The notes beneath the pieces are model-generated. The model searched no databases and was not told the DNA's origin. It saw only the letters and a list, made by a program, of their open reading frames with translations. This document shows positions 8,936 to 20,583 of a DNA stretch of 64,000 nucleotides, piece by piece. Both the position numbers and the translations under genes were made by a program. The stretch covers positions 434,001 to 498,000 of the forward strand of contig NZ_CP092361.1 in the NCBI RefSeq assembly GCF_022354465.1. The letters run 5' to 3'. The first letter of the stretch is position 1. Each line of letters starts with the position of its first letter. The DNA comes from Wielerella bovis. Lineage in GTDB: Bacteria > Pseudomonadota > Gammaproteobacteria > Burkholderiales > Neisseriaceae.

Positions 8936-10483
8936 ATGCAGATTAATCCTGCTGAAATCAGCAATTTGCTGAAAGCGAAGATTGAAAAATTAAACACCAA
9001 GCAAGAGGCTCAAACCCGTGGTACAGTCATCTCTGTAACCGATGGTATCGTCCGTGTTTATGGTTTGTCAGATGTGATGCAAGGGGAAATGTTGGAATTT
9101 CCAAACAACACGTTTGGCTTGGCAATGAATTTGGAGCGTGATTCGGTCGGTGCGGTAGTGCTGGGTGAGTATGGGCACATTAAAGAAGGCGACGAGGTGA
9201 AATGCACAGGTCGTATTTTGGAAGTGCCAATTGGTCGTGAATTGGTAGGCCGTGTAGTTAATGCTTTGGGTCAACCTATTGATGGTAAAGGTCCTATTAA
9301 TGCAGCAGAGACTGCACCTATTGAGAAAATTGCTCCAGGTGTAATTGCACGACAATCTGTTGATCAGCCTATTCAAACAGGTTTAAAAGCGATTGACTCA
9401 ATGGTGCCAATTGGTCGTGGTCAGCGTGAGTTGATTATTGGCGACCGTCAAACGGGTAAAACAGCCGTTGCATTAGATGCGATTGTCAACCAAAAAGGTA
9501 CAGGGGTCATTTGTATCTATGTAGCAATCGGTCAAAAAGCATCATCTATTGCCAATGTTGTGCGTCAATTAGAAGCACAAGGTGCTATGGAGCATACTAT
9601 TGTTGTTGCAGCGACTGCATCAGAAGCTGCTGCATTACAATACATTGCACCTTATTCAGGCTGCACTATGGGTGAATATTTCCGTGACCGTGGTGAAGAT
9701 GCATTGATTATTTATGATGATTTGTCTAAACAAGCCGTTGCTTATCGTCAAATTTCATTGTTGTTGCGCCGTCCACCAGGTCGTGAAGCTTATCCAGGTG
9801 ATGTGTTCTACTTACACTCTCGTTTGTTAGAGCGTGCTGCACGCATCAATCCAGAAGAAGTAGAAAAATTGACCAATGGTGAAGTTAAAGGTAAAACGGG
9901 TTCATTAACTGCATTACCAATTATTGAAACGCAAGCTGGCGACGTTTCTGCATTCGTGCCAACTAATGTAATTTCTATTACAGATGGTCAGATTTTCTTG
10001 GAAACTGATTTGTTTAACTCTGGTATTCGTCCCGCAATTAACGCAGGTATTTCAGTATCTCGTGTAGGTGGTGCAGCACAAACCAAAGTGATTAAGAAAT
10101 TAGGTGGCGGTATTCGTTTGGCATTGGCTCAATATCGTGAATTGGCTGCGTTTGCGCAATTTGCATCAGATTTGGATGAGGCAACACGCAAACAATTGCA
10201 ACACGGCGAAGTGGTCACTGAATTAATGAAGCAAAAACAATTCAGCACCCTGAGCGTAGCAGAGATGGCTTTGACTTTATGGGCAATTAATAATGGTTCA
10301 TATTCAGATGTTCCTGTATCAAAAGCACTGGGATTTGAAGCAGAATTCTTAAACTATGTGCGTACACAACATCCTGATACATTACAAGCCATTGATGTTT
10401 CTGGTGCATTGAGCGATGAAAATGAAGCTGTGTTAGCGGAAGCTATCAAAACTTTTAAGACTTCGTACAGCTACGCTGCTTAA
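8936..10483 (+). CDS. atpA: F-type ATP synthase subunit alpha
   Basis: 515 residues, the usual length. It contains the noncatalytic nucleotide-binding P-loop GDRQTGKTA near residues 169-177 and the alpha signature [14 protein letters not shown] near 363-376. Forms the F1 head with AtpD. GGAGG lies seven bases before the ATG. Runs directly from atpH with nine bases between. Confidence 0.98.
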   Translation: MQINPAEISNLLKAKIEKLNTKQEAQTRGTVISVTDGIVRVYGLSDVMQGEMLEFPNNTFGLAMNLERDSVGAVVLGEYGHIKEGDEVKCTGRILEVPIGRELVGRVVNALGQPIDGKGPINAAETAPIEKIAPGVIARQSVDQPIQTGLKAIDSMVPIGRGQRELIIGDRQTGKTAVALDAIVNQKGTGVICIYVAIGQKASSIANVVRQLEAQGAMEHTIVVAATASEAAALQYIAPYSGCTMGEYFRDRGEDALIIYDDLSKQAVAYRQISLLLRRPPGREAYPGDVFYLHSRLLERAARINPEEVEKLTNGEVKGKTGSLTALPIIETQAGDVSAFVPTNVISITDGQIFLETDLFNSGIRPAINAGISVSRVGGAAQTKVIKKLGGGIRLALAQYRELAAFAQFASDLDEATRKQLQHGEVVTELMKQKQFSTLSVAEMALTLWAINNGSYSDVPVSKALGFEAEFLNYVRTQHPDTLQAIDVSGALSDENEAVLAEAIKTFKTSYSYAA

Positions 10484-10511
10484 AGATTAGCATAGAAGGA
10501 GTCTTAAAAAA

Positions 10512-11384
10512 ATGGCAGTTGGAAAAGAGATTCTTACCAAGATTCGGAGCGTACAAAATACGCAAAAAATCACTAAAGCAATGCAAATGGTATCAACCTC
10601 TAAAATGCGCAAGACTCAAGATCGAATGCGCCTAGCGAGACCTTACGCCGACCAAGTTCGGTTGGTTATGAATCGCTTGGCGCAAACGAATGCCGATCAT
10701 GGCATCAAACTGTTGGAAGAACATCAAGCTAAAGAACGTGTTGGATTTATTTTAATTACCAGCGATAAAGGTTTGTGTGGTGGTTTGAATGCTAATGTAT
10801 TGAAAAAATTCTTTGCACAAGTTCAAGAATACCAAAACCAAGGGATTGGTGTAGAGGTGGTGTGTTTGGGTAGCAAGGGTTTATTGGCTTGTCAGCGCAT
10901 TGGTTTAAATGTTATTGCAAGTGTAACTAATTTGGGTGATACACCTAAAATGGAAACCATGTTAGGTGCACTAACAGAAATTTTTCAGCGTTATGAAAAA
11001 CACGAGTTGGATGTTATTCATTTAGTTAGTTCGCAATTTGTCAATACCATGAAACAAGAGCCGCGTTCAGAAATTTTGTTGCCAATTGGCAAAGAGATTT
11101 TGAATGAAAACAATGGTGGTCAATATAATTGGGATTATAAGTATGAACCAAGCCCCATTGTTGTGTTGGAATATTTGGTAAGACGTTATTTAGAATCTGT
11201 GGTTTATGAAGCATTATGTGAAAATATGGCGGCAGAACAAGCTGCGCGTATGGTAGCAATGAAAGCTGCTACTGATAATGCAGGTAATGCTATCAAGGAG
11301 TTGCGTTTGGTATACAATAAATCTCGCCAAGCAGCAATTACTACAGAATTGTCAGAAATTGTGGCAGGTGCGGCGGCCGTTTAA
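10512..11384 (+). CDS. atpG: F-type ATP synthase subunit gamma
   Basis: 290 residues. It begins MAVGKEILTKIRSVQNTQKI and ends with the conserved NKSRQAAITTELSEIVAGAA helix that penetrates the F1 head. Central rotor stalk. Preceded by an AAGGAG ribosome-binding site. An uptake sequence lies in the short gap before atpD (11386-11397). Confidence 0.97.
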   Translation: MAVGKEILTKIRSVQNTQKITKAMQMVSTSKMRKTQDRMRLARPYADQVRLVMNRLAQTNADHGIKLLEEHQAKERVGFILITSDKGLCGGLNANVLKKFFAQVQEYQNQGIGVEVVCLGSKGLLACQRIGLNVIASVTNLGDTPKMETMLGALTEIFQRYEKHELDVIHLVSSQFVNTMKQEPRSEILLPIGKEILNENNGGQYNWDYKYEPSPIVVLEYLVRRYLESVVYEALCENMAAEQAARMVAMKAATDNAGNAIKELRLVYNKSRQAAITTELSEIVAGAAAV

Positions 11385-11412
11385 GGCAGCCTGAAATGTC
11401 AAAATAGATTAG

Positions 11413-12819
<1,407 letters not shown>

Positions 12820-12829
12820 GGAGACTGGC

Positions 12830-13252
12830 ATGAGTGTCATGCGCGTTGAAGTGGTAAGTAACGAGGAAAGCATTTATTCTGGGGAAGCCAGCTTTGTAGT
12901 TGTGCCAACTGTTAATGGTGAACTCGGTATTTATCCGCGACATGAGCCAGTAATGAGTTTGGTGCGTGCGGGTGCATTGCGCTTGACTGTGCCAAATTCA
13001 ACTGAAGAAGTGCTGGTTGCGGTTTCTGGTGGTATTTTGGAAGTGCAGCCTGATTCAGTCATGGTATTGGCGGACGTTGCTGTTCGCAGTACCGAGATGG
13101 ATCAGGCTCGTGCGGAAGAAGCTAAACGTGCTGCTGAAAATCGCTTGTCGCAAGCAAAAGATGGTGAATCGCAAGCAAAAGCACAAGCTGCATTAGCAGT
13201 GGCGATTGCAGAGTTGAAGACTTTGGATTACTTGCGTAACCGTAAAAAATAA
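12830..13252 (+). CDS. atpC: F-type ATP synthase subunit epsilon
   Basis: 140 residues. The beta-sandwich N-terminal domain has GELGIYPRHEPVMSLV, and a helical C-terminal tail (EMDQARAEEAKRAAENRL) is the inhibitory helix pair. Last gene of the atp operon; GGAG precedes the ATG and a clear terminator follows. Confidence 0.96.
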   Translation: MSVMRVEVVSNEESIYSGEASFVVVPTVNGELGIYPRHEPVMSLVRAGALRLTVPNSTEEVLVAVSGGILEVQPDSVMVLADVAVRSTEMDQARAEEAKRAAENRLSQAKDGESQAKAQAALAVAIAELKTLDYLRNRKK

Positions 13253-13268
13253 GCAAATATAAAATAAA

Positions 13269-13298
13269 ACGACTATTCAAATGAATAGTCGTTTTTTT
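13269..13298 (+). terminator. Rho-independent terminator of the atp operon
   Basis: A perfect 10-base stem ACGACTATTC / GAATAGTCGT with a four-base loop is followed by a run of seven or more Ts, 17 bases after the atpC stop. A separate uptake-sequence inverted pair follows at 13302-13335. Confidence 0.9.
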
Positions 13299-13301
13299 GT
13301 T

Positions 13302-13335
13302 TTCAGGCTGCCTAATCTTGAAAGGCAGCCTGAAA
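13302..13335 (-). terminator. DUS inverted pair after dnaE
   Basis: Two facing uptake sequences lie immediately beyond the dnaE stop codon, in position to terminate the minus-strand dnaE transcript. Confidence 0.5.
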
Positions 13336-13347
13336 AGATGGTTGCAA

Positions 13348-16300
13348 TTATTCCACTTCCACTGCCCGCGCACCCAATAATGCCACCAAATCATTCATCA
13401 ATTTGGGTGTCCGCACAATACGCCAATTTGCGCTGGGTATCAACTCGCCTTTGGCTTGTGCATTTTGATAAAACAAGCGTAATGAAACTTTATCTTGTGG
13501 CTCGCCTTCGGTATGAGGGCGCAGCAAATCTGCCAATGCTTGTATATCGTGTTCAGGTTGCAAATACAATTTCAGGCTGCTGCCAAATTTGGTACGCAAA
13601 TCAGCTGCTGTAAAAACATCATCAGCATTGATGCGTAATCCACCTTCGGCGTTAAATGTGTCTTCACGCACACGACAGCGGCACAATAATACTTGGTCGG
13701 CTTTCAATACTTCGCGTGGCAAAGTATCCACCAATTCGCCGCGCACAATCACTTCTTGTTTACCCGATGTGTCTTCCAATAAAATCGCCACCATTTTGCC
13801 ATTTTTGGTCATAATCGTGCGTACCGATGTGGCAAAACCAGCTAGCAAGACAGAATTTTGTTGTGGGCGTAAACTCGCCAGTTTGGTTGGCGCATATTTA
13901 CGCACTTCTTTTTCATACGGCGAAAAAGGGTGACCACTCAAATAAAAACCGATGACAGTTTTTTCTTCTGCCAACTGTGTGGCTTCGTCCCACGCGTTTT
14001 CAGGCTGCATTTGAATGTCATCAATCGCATCATCAAACATATCAAATAAACCGCCCTGATTGGCATGATTGGATTTTTGTTCTGCACTTTGTAACGCTAA
14101 TTCCACATTTGCCAATAACATCGCTCGATTGGGTTCAATGCTGTCAAAAGCACCGCCACGAATCAAAGCTTCAATGGTGCGGCGATTGATGTGTTGTTTG
14201 CCCACGCGTTCGCAGAAATCAAACAGATTTTTGAAATTTCCGCCCGATTCACGCGCCGCGACAATAGATTGTACCGCCGCTTCGCCCGTGCCTTTAATCG
14301 CACCTAATGCGTAGCGAATTTGTTTATTGGCATTGGGCATAAAACGGTAAAACGATTCATTCACATCAGGTGGTAGAAATGTGATGCCGTTGTCTTTGGC
14401 GTCATCGTAAAATATTTTCAATTGGTCGGTATTATCCAACTCGCTGGACATGGTTGCCGCCATAAATTCGGCAGGATAATGTGCTTTGAGCCATGCAGTC
14501 TGAAACGATACATAGGCATAAGCCGCCGCGTGCGATTTATTGAAACCGTAGCCTGCGAATTTTTCCATATAGTCAAAAATTTCATCGGCTTTTTCGCGAG
14601 TAATGCCTTGTTTTGCTGCACCTTCGGCAAAGATTTCGCGGTGTTTGACCATTTCTTCGGGTTTTTTCTTACCCATTGCACGGCGCAATAAATCTGCGCC
14701 ACCCAGTGAATAACCCCCAATCACTTGAGCAGCCTGCATCACTTGTTCTTGATACACCATAATGCCGTAAGTCGGCTCTAAAACAGGTTCCAGCAAAGGA
14801 TGTAAATATTCAAATTTTGCGCCTTTCATACGCACCACAAAATCGGGAATATTTTCCATTGGACCGGGGCGATACAGCGACACAAACGCAATCAGCTCTT
14901 CAAATTTGGTGGTGTGCGCCGTCATCAACATTTTTTTCATGCCAGCCGATTCAAACTGGAAGACGGCAGTAGTATTGGCATCACGGAAAATTTGATACGC
15001 GGCTTGGTCGTCCAAAGGCGCAATGTTTATATCATTAACATCAATGTGTTTGCCTGTTGTTTGCTTGATGAAGTTTTGCGCCATTTCAATAATGGTCAGA
15101 TTGCGTAAACCCAAAAAGTCAAATTTAACCAAGCCAATATCTTCCACATCGCCCTTGTCGTACATGGAAACAGGCGAAGCATTCTCATCGGCTTGATACA
15201 CGCCACAAAAATCGGAAATTTTACCGGGGGCAATCAACACGCCACCTGCGTGCATACCCAAGTTGCGCGTTAAATCTTCCAATTTCATCGCCAAATCCAT
15301 CAATTCCCACGCTTCTTCTGCGTCCAGAATTTGACGGATTTCGGGTTCTACTTCCAATGCTTTTGCCAAATGCACAGGTTTATTGGCTTCTATTGGAATC
15401 AATTTGGACAAACGGTCGCACAAACCAAACGGCAGTTGCAAGACGCGCCCCACATCGCGAATCACGGCTTTGGACGACAAGGTACCAAAAGTAACGATTT
15501 GGCTAACCGCTTCTTTGCCGTATTTTTCGCGCACATATTCAATCACGCGCCCGCGATTGGCTTGGCAGAAGTCAATATCAAAGTCGGGCATGGAGACGCG
15601 TTCGGGATTCAAAAATCGTTCAAACAGCAGCGCGTATTTGAGTGGGTCAAGGTCGGTAATTTTCAGCGAATACGCCACCAGCGAACCTGCTCCCGAACCA
15701 CGCCCTGGCCCAACAGGACAGCCATTCTGTTTTGCCCAGTTGATGAAGTCTTGTACGATGAGAAAATAACCTGGAAACCCCATTTGGATAATCGTATCCA
15801 ATTCAAAATCCAAACGTGATTGATATTCAGGCATTTTTTCCGCACGAACGGCTGCATCGGGATACAGCATTGCCATGCGTTCTTGTAAGCCTTCATTTGC
15901 CAAATGGGTCAAATAATCGTTTAAATCCATGCCATTGGGCGTGGGAAAATCGGGCAGGAAATTTTTGCCCAGCGTGAGTGTGAGATTGCAGCGTTTGGCG
16001 ATTTCTTCGGTATTGGCTAATGCTTCGGGAATATCGGCAAAACGCTGCGCCATTTCGTCTGGCGAGAGAAAATATTGACTGGTTTCAAAATCGTGCGGAC
16101 GTTTTTTGTCTGCCAATACCCAGCCACCTGCGATGCACACACGCGCATCGTGGGCTTTGTAATCATCGGCTGTTAAAAATTGGGTTGGATGCGTGGCAAC
16201 AACGGGCAAATCCAATTCGGCGGCTAATTGAAGGCAGCCTGAAACACAGGTTTCCCATTCGGGTTTTTCAGGCAGCCTTTGTAATTCCAAATAAAATGCA

Positions 16301-16785
16301 TCGGGAAACCATGCGGCATATTTTTGTGCGGCAATACGCGCTTGTTCGGTATTGCCGTTTAAAATATGTTGTCCCACTTCGCCCATTTGTGCGCCCGATA
16401 AACACAATAATCCGCTATTATCGCCATTGCTTAACCAATTTTCATTGAATTGGGGCAGCGACAAATGGCGGTCTTCGTGTTCGTGTGCATAGGTCAGCAA
16501 TTCGTTTAGGCGCGTGTAACCCTGTCCATTGCGTACCAATAATATGGCGCGATAAGGATTTTCAGGCTGTTCTTTGTTTTCTATGCGAACATCTGCACCA
16601 ATAATCGGTTTAATGCCTGCTGCGCGACAGGCTTTGTAGAATTTGATGAGACCAAATTCGTTCATCAAATCGGTTAGCGCAAGGGCAGGGATGTTGAGAC
16701 TGGCGGCGTGTTTTACCAGTTCTTTGATGCGGATAATGCCGTCTGTGATAGAAAATTCGGAGTGATTACGCAGGGGAATATACAT
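13348..16785 (-). CDS. dnaE: DNA polymerase III alpha subunit
   Basis: 1145 residues, the replicative polymerase. The N-terminal PHP domain begins IPLRNHSEFSITDG, the palm catalytic aspartates are in MPDFDIDFCQ, a GPGRGSGAGSLVAYSL motif lies before it, and the C-terminal part has the helix-hairpin-helix and OB regions (NKSHAAAYAYVSFQTAWLKAHYP, then TSVRTIMTKNGKMVAILLED). Several uptake sequences fall within the gene without breaking the frame. The ATG at 16785 gives a slightly short N-terminus compared with some relatives; no better start is visible. Confidence 0.97.
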   Translation of the reverse strand: MYIPLRNHSEFSITDGIIRIKELVKHAASLNIPALALTDLMNEFGLIKFYKACRAAGIKPIIGADVRIENKEQPENPYRAILLVRNGQGYTRLNELLTYAHEHEDRHLSLPQFNENWLSNGDNSGLLCLSGAQMGEVGQHILNGNTEQARIAAQKYAAWFPDAFYLELQRLPEKPEWETCVSGCLQLAAELDLPVVATHPTQFLTADDYKAHDARVCIAGGWVLADKKRPHDFETSQYFLSPDEMAQRFADIPEALANTEEIAKRCNLTLTLGKNFLPDFPTPNGMDLNDYLTHLANEGLQERMAMLYPDAAVRAEKMPEYQSRLDFELDTIIQMGFPGYFLIVQDFINWAKQNGCPVGPGRGSGAGSLVAYSLKITDLDPLKYALLFERFLNPERVSMPDFDIDFCQANRGRVIEYVREKYGKEAVSQIVTFGTLSSKAVIRDVGRVLQLPFGLCDRLSKLIPIEANKPVHLAKALEVEPEIRQILDAEEAWELMDLAMKLEDLTRNLGMHAGGVLIAPGKISDFCGVYQADENASPVSMYDKGDVEDIGLVKFDFLGLRNLTIIEMAQNFIKQTTGKHIDVNDINIAPLDDQAAYQIFRDANTTAVFQFESAGMKKMLMTAHTTKFEELIAFVSLYRPGPMENIPDFVVRMKGAKFEYLHPLLEPVLEPTYGIMVYQEQVMQAAQVIGGYSLGGADLLRRAMGKKKPEEMVKHREIFAEGAAKQGITREKADEIFDYMEKFAGYGFNKSHAAAYAYVSFQTAWLKAHYPAEFMAATMSSELDNTDQLKIFYDDAKDNGITFLPPDVNESFYRFMPNANKQIRYALGAIKGTGEAAVQSIVAARESGGNFKNLFDFCERVGKQHINRRTIEALIRGGAFDSIEPNRAMLLANVELALQSAEQKSNHANQGGLFDMFDDAIDDIQMQPENAWDEATQLAEEKTVIGFYLSGHPFSPYEKEVRKYAPTKLASLRPQQNSVLLAGFATSVRTIMTKNGKMVAILLEDTSGKQEVIVRGELVDTLPREVLKADQVLLCRCRVREDTFNAEGGLRINADDVFTAADLRTKFGSSLKLYLQPEHDIQALADLLRPHTEGEPQDKVSLRLFYQNAQAKGELIPSANWRIVRTPKLMNDLVALLGARAVEVE

Positions 16786-16845
16786 GGTTTCAGGCTGCTT
16801 TTTTGCATATGAAATAAAATGGGGCTTATTTTATCATGCAAGCAT

Positions 16846-16883
16846 AAAAGGCAGCCTGAAAAATGCTTTTCAGGCTGCCTTTT
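16846..16883 (-). terminator. DUS inverted repeat between the FlbD-like gene and dnaE
   Basis: Perfect 17-base arms with AGGCAGCCTGAAAA, followed on the minus strand by Ts, three bases beyond the stop of the small FlbD-like gene. Confidence 0.65.
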
Positions 16884-16886
16884 GCA

Positions 16887-17096
16887 TTAACTATTTTCAC
16901 GCAATTTTTGATTCAGAAATTCGGCAACTTCGTCCATATAGCCTTCTACTTCAAACAAACGTTCGCCATCGCCTGCTGTATAAACAATCATACTAGTGGG
17001 TGGTTCTTCGTTATGTGGCTCTACGCGGCGGATACAATCGGTATTCAAGTAAATGCGGTGATTGTGTACATTGACCAACTCAATCAAAACAGCCAT
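16887..17096 (-). CDS. Small FlbD-like conserved protein
   Basis: 69 residues: AVLIELVNVHNHRIYLNTDC then RRVEPHNEEPPTSMIVYTAG and a VEGYMDEVAEFLNQKL tail. The pattern (short beta-rich start with N-x-H-R-I-Y-LN-x-D-C-I-x-x-VE, then an acidic amphipathic end) resembles the FlbD/YlzI small protein family. No flagellar genes are present in the window, so a flagellar role is unlikely and the function is unknown. Monocistronic, with an AAGGAT ribosome-binding site upstream and a terminator downstream. Confidence 0.6.
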   Translation of the reverse strand: MAVLIELVNVHNHRIYLNTDCIRRVEPHNEEPPTSMIVYTAGDGERLFEVEGYMDEVAEFLNQKLRENS

Positions 17097-17471
17097 TTTT
17101 TATCCTTCTTGTTATACTTACCAAAGAATGTGTCATCATATTGTTTTTATTTGAAATACACAAGTAAAATGCAGCCTGAAAAGTGCTGTATCTTGAAAAA
17201 TAGGAAAAAATATACCGAATAACATCCTGAATTTTCAGGCTGCCATTTGAGCAGTTAGAACAAGAAATGTTGTGTAACCGTAAACCTTTAAATTATAAAA
17301 TTCTCAAAAGTCGCAAATAAAATGCGTAAGGCAGCCTGAAAACATTTTTCAGGCTGCCTTACTATCTAAAAACATTTATAATACGCCCCATTAGCCATTT
17401 TTCAGGCAGCCTGAAACGCCAAATCGTTTTCAGGCTGCCTGAACCTTATTTTGAATTTTGAGAGAAAAATC
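17097..17471. other. Intergenic region with several DUS hairpins
   Basis: No gene is supported here. It holds a single uptake sequence at about 17170, a partial complement near 17232, a perfect inverted pair at 17327-17361 and another pair at 17403-17443 close to prfC. AT-rich DNA between them may carry promoters for the two diverging genes, but no convincing consensus was picked out. Confidence 0.5.
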
Positions 17472-19073
17472 ATGTCCCAAGAATTACGAGAATTTGTCAA
17501 TAAACGCCGCACTTTCGCCATCATTTCCCACCCTGACGCAGGTAAAACCACGCTGACGGAAAAACTGTTGCTGTTTTCAGGTGCAATCCAAAGCGCAGGC
17601 ACGGTAAAAGGCAAAAAAACAGGCAAATTCGCCACGTCCGACTGGATGGAAATTGAGCAGCAACGCGGCATTTCGGTCGCGTCCAGCGTCATGCAATTTG
17701 AATACAAAGACCACACCGTCAATCTGCTGGACACCCCTGGACACCAAGACTTTTCCGAAGACACCTACCGCGTTTTGACGGCTGTGGACAGCGCGTTAAT
17801 GGTCATTGACGCGGCAAAAGGTGTGGAAGCGCAAACGATTAAATTGCTCAACGTCTGCCGTATGCGTAACACGCCCATCGTTACGTTTATGAACAAATAC
17901 GACCGCGAAGTGCGCGACAGCTTGGAATTGCTGGACGAAGTGGAAAACATTTTGAAAATCCGTTGTGCGCCAGTTACTTGGCCGATTGGCATGGGCAAAA
18001 ATTTCAAAGGCGTTTACCACATTTTGAACGATGAAATTTACCTGTTTGAAGCAGGTGGCGAGAAATTGCCGCACGAATTTGACATCATCAAAGGCATTGA
18101 TAATCCTGAATTGGCAAAACGCTTTCCATTGGAAATTCAACAACTTCGTGATGAAATTGAGTTGGTGCAAGCCGCGTCCAATGAATTTGATTTGGAAGAA
18201 TTTCTTTCAGGCAGCCTGACCCCTGTGTTTTTCGGTTCAGCGATTAACAATTTTGGCGTGCAAGAAATTTTGAATTCGCTGATTGACTGGGCGCCCGCAC
18301 CGAAACCGCGTCATGCTACCGTGCGCGATGTGCAACCCGAAGAACCGAAATTTTCAGGTTTTATCTTTAAAATTCAAGCGAATATGGACCCCAAACACCG
18401 CGACCGCATTGCCTTTTTGCGCGTGTGTTCGGGCAAATTTGAACGCGGTATGAAAATCAAGCACTTACGCATTAACCGCGAGATTTCAGCCAGCAGCGTG
18501 GTTACCTTCATGTCGCACGAGCGCGAGTTGGCGGAAGAAGCCTACGCGGGCGACATCATCGGCATTCCCAATCACGGCAACATTCAGATTGGCGACAGTT
18601 TTTCCGAAGGCGAGCAGTTGGCGTTTACGGGCATTCCGTTTTTTGCGCCTGAATTGTTCCGCAGCGTTCGCATTAAAAATCCGCTTAAAATGAAACAGTT
18701 GCAAAAAGGCTTGCAACAGTTGGGCGAAGAAGGTGCGGTGCAGGTGTTCAAACCGCATTCGGGCGCGGATTTGATTTTGGGCGCGGTGGGCGTGTTGCAA
18801 TTTGAAGTGGTTACATCGCGTTTGGCAGCGGAATATGGCGTGGAAGCGGTGTTTGACAATGTGTCGGTGTGGTCGGCGCGTTGGGTTTCCTGCGATGACC
18901 GCAAGAAATTGGCGGAATTTGAAAAGGCAAATGCGGCAAATTTGGCGATTGATGCGGGTGGTAATTTGGCGTATCTCGCGCCCAATCGCGTGAATTTGAA
19001 TTTGACCCAAGAGCGTTGGAAAGACATTGTGTTCCATGAAACGCGCGAGCATTCGGTTAATTTGAATGATTGA
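17472..19073 (+). CDS. prfC: Peptide chain release factor 3
   Basis: 533 residues from ATG at 17472, which is preceded by AGAG; an in-frame TTG at 17451 is less likely. P-loop [15 protein letters not shown] near residues 18-32, G3 DTPGHQDF near 87-94, and G4 NKYD near 141-144. The GTPase recycles RF1/RF2 from ribosomes after termination. Length fits E. coli RF3 (529). One uptake sequence lies within the frame near 18208. Confidence 0.97.
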   Translation: MSQELREFVNKRRTFAIISHPDAGKTTLTEKLLLFSGAIQSAGTVKGKKTGKFATSDWMEIEQQRGISVASSVMQFEYKDHTVNLLDTPGHQDFSEDTYRVLTAVDSALMVIDAAKGVEAQTIKLLNVCRMRNTPIVTFMNKYDREVRDSLELLDEVENILKIRCAPVTWPIGMGKNFKGVYHILNDEIYLFEAGGEKLPHEFDIIKGIDNPELAKRFPLEIQQLRDEIELVQAASNEFDLEEFLSGSLTPVFFGSAINNFGVQEILNSLIDWAPAPKPRHATVRDVQPEEPKFSGFIFKIQANMDPKHRDRIAFLRVCSGKFERGMKIKHLRINREISASSVVTFMSHERELAEEAYAGDIIGIPNHGNIQIGDSFSEGEQLAFTGIPFFAPELFRSVRIKNPLKMKQLQKGLQQLGEEGAVQVFKPHSGADLILGAVGVLQFEVVTSRLAAEYGVEAVFDNVSVWSARWVSCDDRKKLAEFEKANAANLAIDAGGNLAYLAPNRVNLNLTQERWKDIVFHETREHSVNLND

Positions 19074-19076
19074 TTT

Positions 19077-19118
19077 TTCAGGCAGCCTGAAAGGTTTGAA
19101 ATTTTCAGGCTGCCTGAA
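19077..19118. terminator. Bidirectional DUS terminator between prfC and the PARG-like gene
   Basis: Fifteen-base inverted arms built from facing uptake sequences lie between two convergent stop codons (19073 and 19123), so the hairpin could terminate both transcripts. Confidence 0.65.
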
Positions 19119-19122
19119 TATT

Positions 19123-19971
19123 TTATTTTTGCTTAAACTGATTTTCAAAAGCTGTCAAAACTTTCAATGTCTTACTGCTATCGTAAATCGCAAACACAAT
19201 TTCATCAAACGCATTCGCAAATTTGTCTTGTTTCAAACAATCATCAAATACTTTTGCCACTTGCACAGGGTCATTGCGAAACACGCCACAACCCCACGCG
19301 CCCAACACCAAAATTTTATGCCCTTGCTGTTTGGCAATGCTCAAAACATAATTTGTTCGGCGAATGAGTGTTTCTGTAATCGCGTTTTCATCATTCGGGC
19401 AACGTTGTAAATGCACGCCCGCATTCGGCGCAGGCGCGGTAATCACGGAACACAAAAACACATCGTCCAACAAATTTTCCTTATTTATCCGAAAAAACGG
19501 CACATTGGGCGAATAAATCATGTGGTCGGTGTAGAGCATGGATTTGTTTTTGCGGTTGATTTCGTAATATTCAGGCTGCCTTAATTGGCATAAATACAAA
19601 CCCGATGAACGGCATAAATCTTCTTCTTGGGCTTTCGCGCCACTCAAAAAACCACCACCTGCATTTTTCGCAGACGCAAAATTGAGCAAACACACATGGG
19701 CTTTTTGTTCTTCCACAACCAAACGATAGGCGGCTTGTTGCGTACTTTCACGCGTTACGCTGATGTTGATTTTGCTTGTGCCGATTTCGCGGTCATGGGC
19801 GTACAAATCGGCTAATTCTTGGGGGCGATATAATTGGGTTTGGTTTTCGGCAAGACGTTGTTTGTCGCTAAAATCAATTTGCTTGTGGGGATTGGGTAAA
19901 ATGCCTGTTTGACTGATGGCTAATGCTTGTTCGGCAATTTGTTTGGTACTTAATTTTTGGATTTCGTTCAT
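19123..19971 (-). CDS. Bacterial-type poly(ADP-ribose) glycohydrolase family protein (TIGR02452)
   Basis: 282 residues. The PARG catalytic signature GGG-X7-QEE is seen as GGGFLSGAKAQEEDLCRSSG near residues 106-125, in a macro-type fold followed by LILGAWGCGVFRNDP-like text (here ILVLGAWGCGVFRNDP). Family members bind or hydrolyse ADP-ribose attached to proteins or nucleic acids. It lies beside a second macro-like gene and close to the RtcR/KptA RNA-repair locus. Because KptA/Tpt1 releases ADP-ribose 1'',2''-cyclic phosphate, a linked role in ADP-ribose metabolism is attractive but is inference from position. Confidence 0.85.
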   Translation of the reverse strand: MNEIQKLSTKQIAEQALAISQTGILPNPHKQIDFSDKQRLAENQTQLYRPQELADLYAHDREIGTSKINISVTRESTQQAAYRLVVEEQKAHVCLLNFASAKNAGGGFLSGAKAQEEDLCRSSGLYLCQLRQPEYYEINRKNKSMLYTDHMIYSPNVPFFRINKENLLDDVFLCSVITAPAPNAGVHLQRCPNDENAITETLIRRTNYVLSIAKQQGHKILVLGAWGCGVFRNDPVQVAKVFDDCLKQDKFANAFDEIVFAIYDSSKTLKVLTAFENQFKQK

Positions 19972-20040
19972 TTTTATTTTCTATATTTTAAATTATTTCA
20001 ATCATTTAATTTTCATTTAACACAATAATTTGTCGGGACA

Positions 20041-20142
20041 TAGGCTGGCGGTAAGTGTCGCCCCGAGCAACACGCACCCCAGCTTTTCAACGCGCTGGCG
20101 GTGCTGGGGTGCATTCCGCTACGCTTCATTTACCGCCAGCCT
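20041..20142. repeat. Nested palindromic intergenic repeat
   Basis: Outer arms TAGGCTGGCGGTAA (20041-20054) and its complement (20129-20142) enclose inner arms GCACCCCAGC (20074-20083) and complement (20103-20112). GC-richer than its surroundings and noncoding. No second copy is present in this window, so its repeat status is inferred from its form. Confidence 0.5.
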
Positions 20143-20199
20143 ACGCAAATCGTGTATTTTCAGGCAGCCTGAAAAGTTTGTAGGGTGCACCCTACGCGA

Positions 20200-20571
20200 T
20201 TAACTTAAAATTTCAATCCATTCTGGTGGCAATCTGCAATTTGCAGGTGCATTCGCAAACATGGGCGCGATTTGTTCATGCTTGTATCCTGCTAAACCTG
20301 TTCCGATTGCGGTTACAAAAAATTTTAATTCGTGATGTTGATTGGCAAATTGAATAAAATCATTGACATATTGTTCAATTTTGCTTAACGGCAAAGTCTG
20401 TAAACGCCCATTTTTCGTGGGAATGGCATAGGATTGTCCTTCCAATCCCACGCCTTGTCCTTGTTTTGCGCCAAAATGCAATTTTGCGGTTAAGGCTGCG
20501 CCTTTGCCATGTCTGCCAGTTGTATTTGAACCAAATACGAAAATTTCGCCAGCTTGTATTTGATGTGTCAT
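20200..20571 (-). CDS. Macro-domain-like conserved protein (A1S_2505-type)
   Basis: 123 residues. It has EIFVFGSNTTGRHGKGAAL near residues 8-26, then GQGVGLEGQSYAIPTKNGR and FFVTAIGTGLAGYKHEQIAP. This spacing matches a small family often found in phages and operons that handle nucleotides, with a macro-like ADP-ribose-binding fold (G-S-N ... G-K-G-A loop). Function is not established; ADP-ribose-phosphate processing is a reasonable guess given the nearby kptA and PARG-like genes. ATG with an AAGGAAAAT leader. Confidence 0.7.
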   Translation of the reverse strand: MTHQIQAGEIFVFGSNTTGRHGKGAALTAKLHFGAKQGQGVGLEGQSYAIPTKNGRLQTLPLSKIEQYVNDFIQFANQHHELKFFVTAIGTGLAGYKHEQIAPMFANAPANCRLPPEWIEILS

Positions 20572-20583
20572 ATTATTTTCCTT

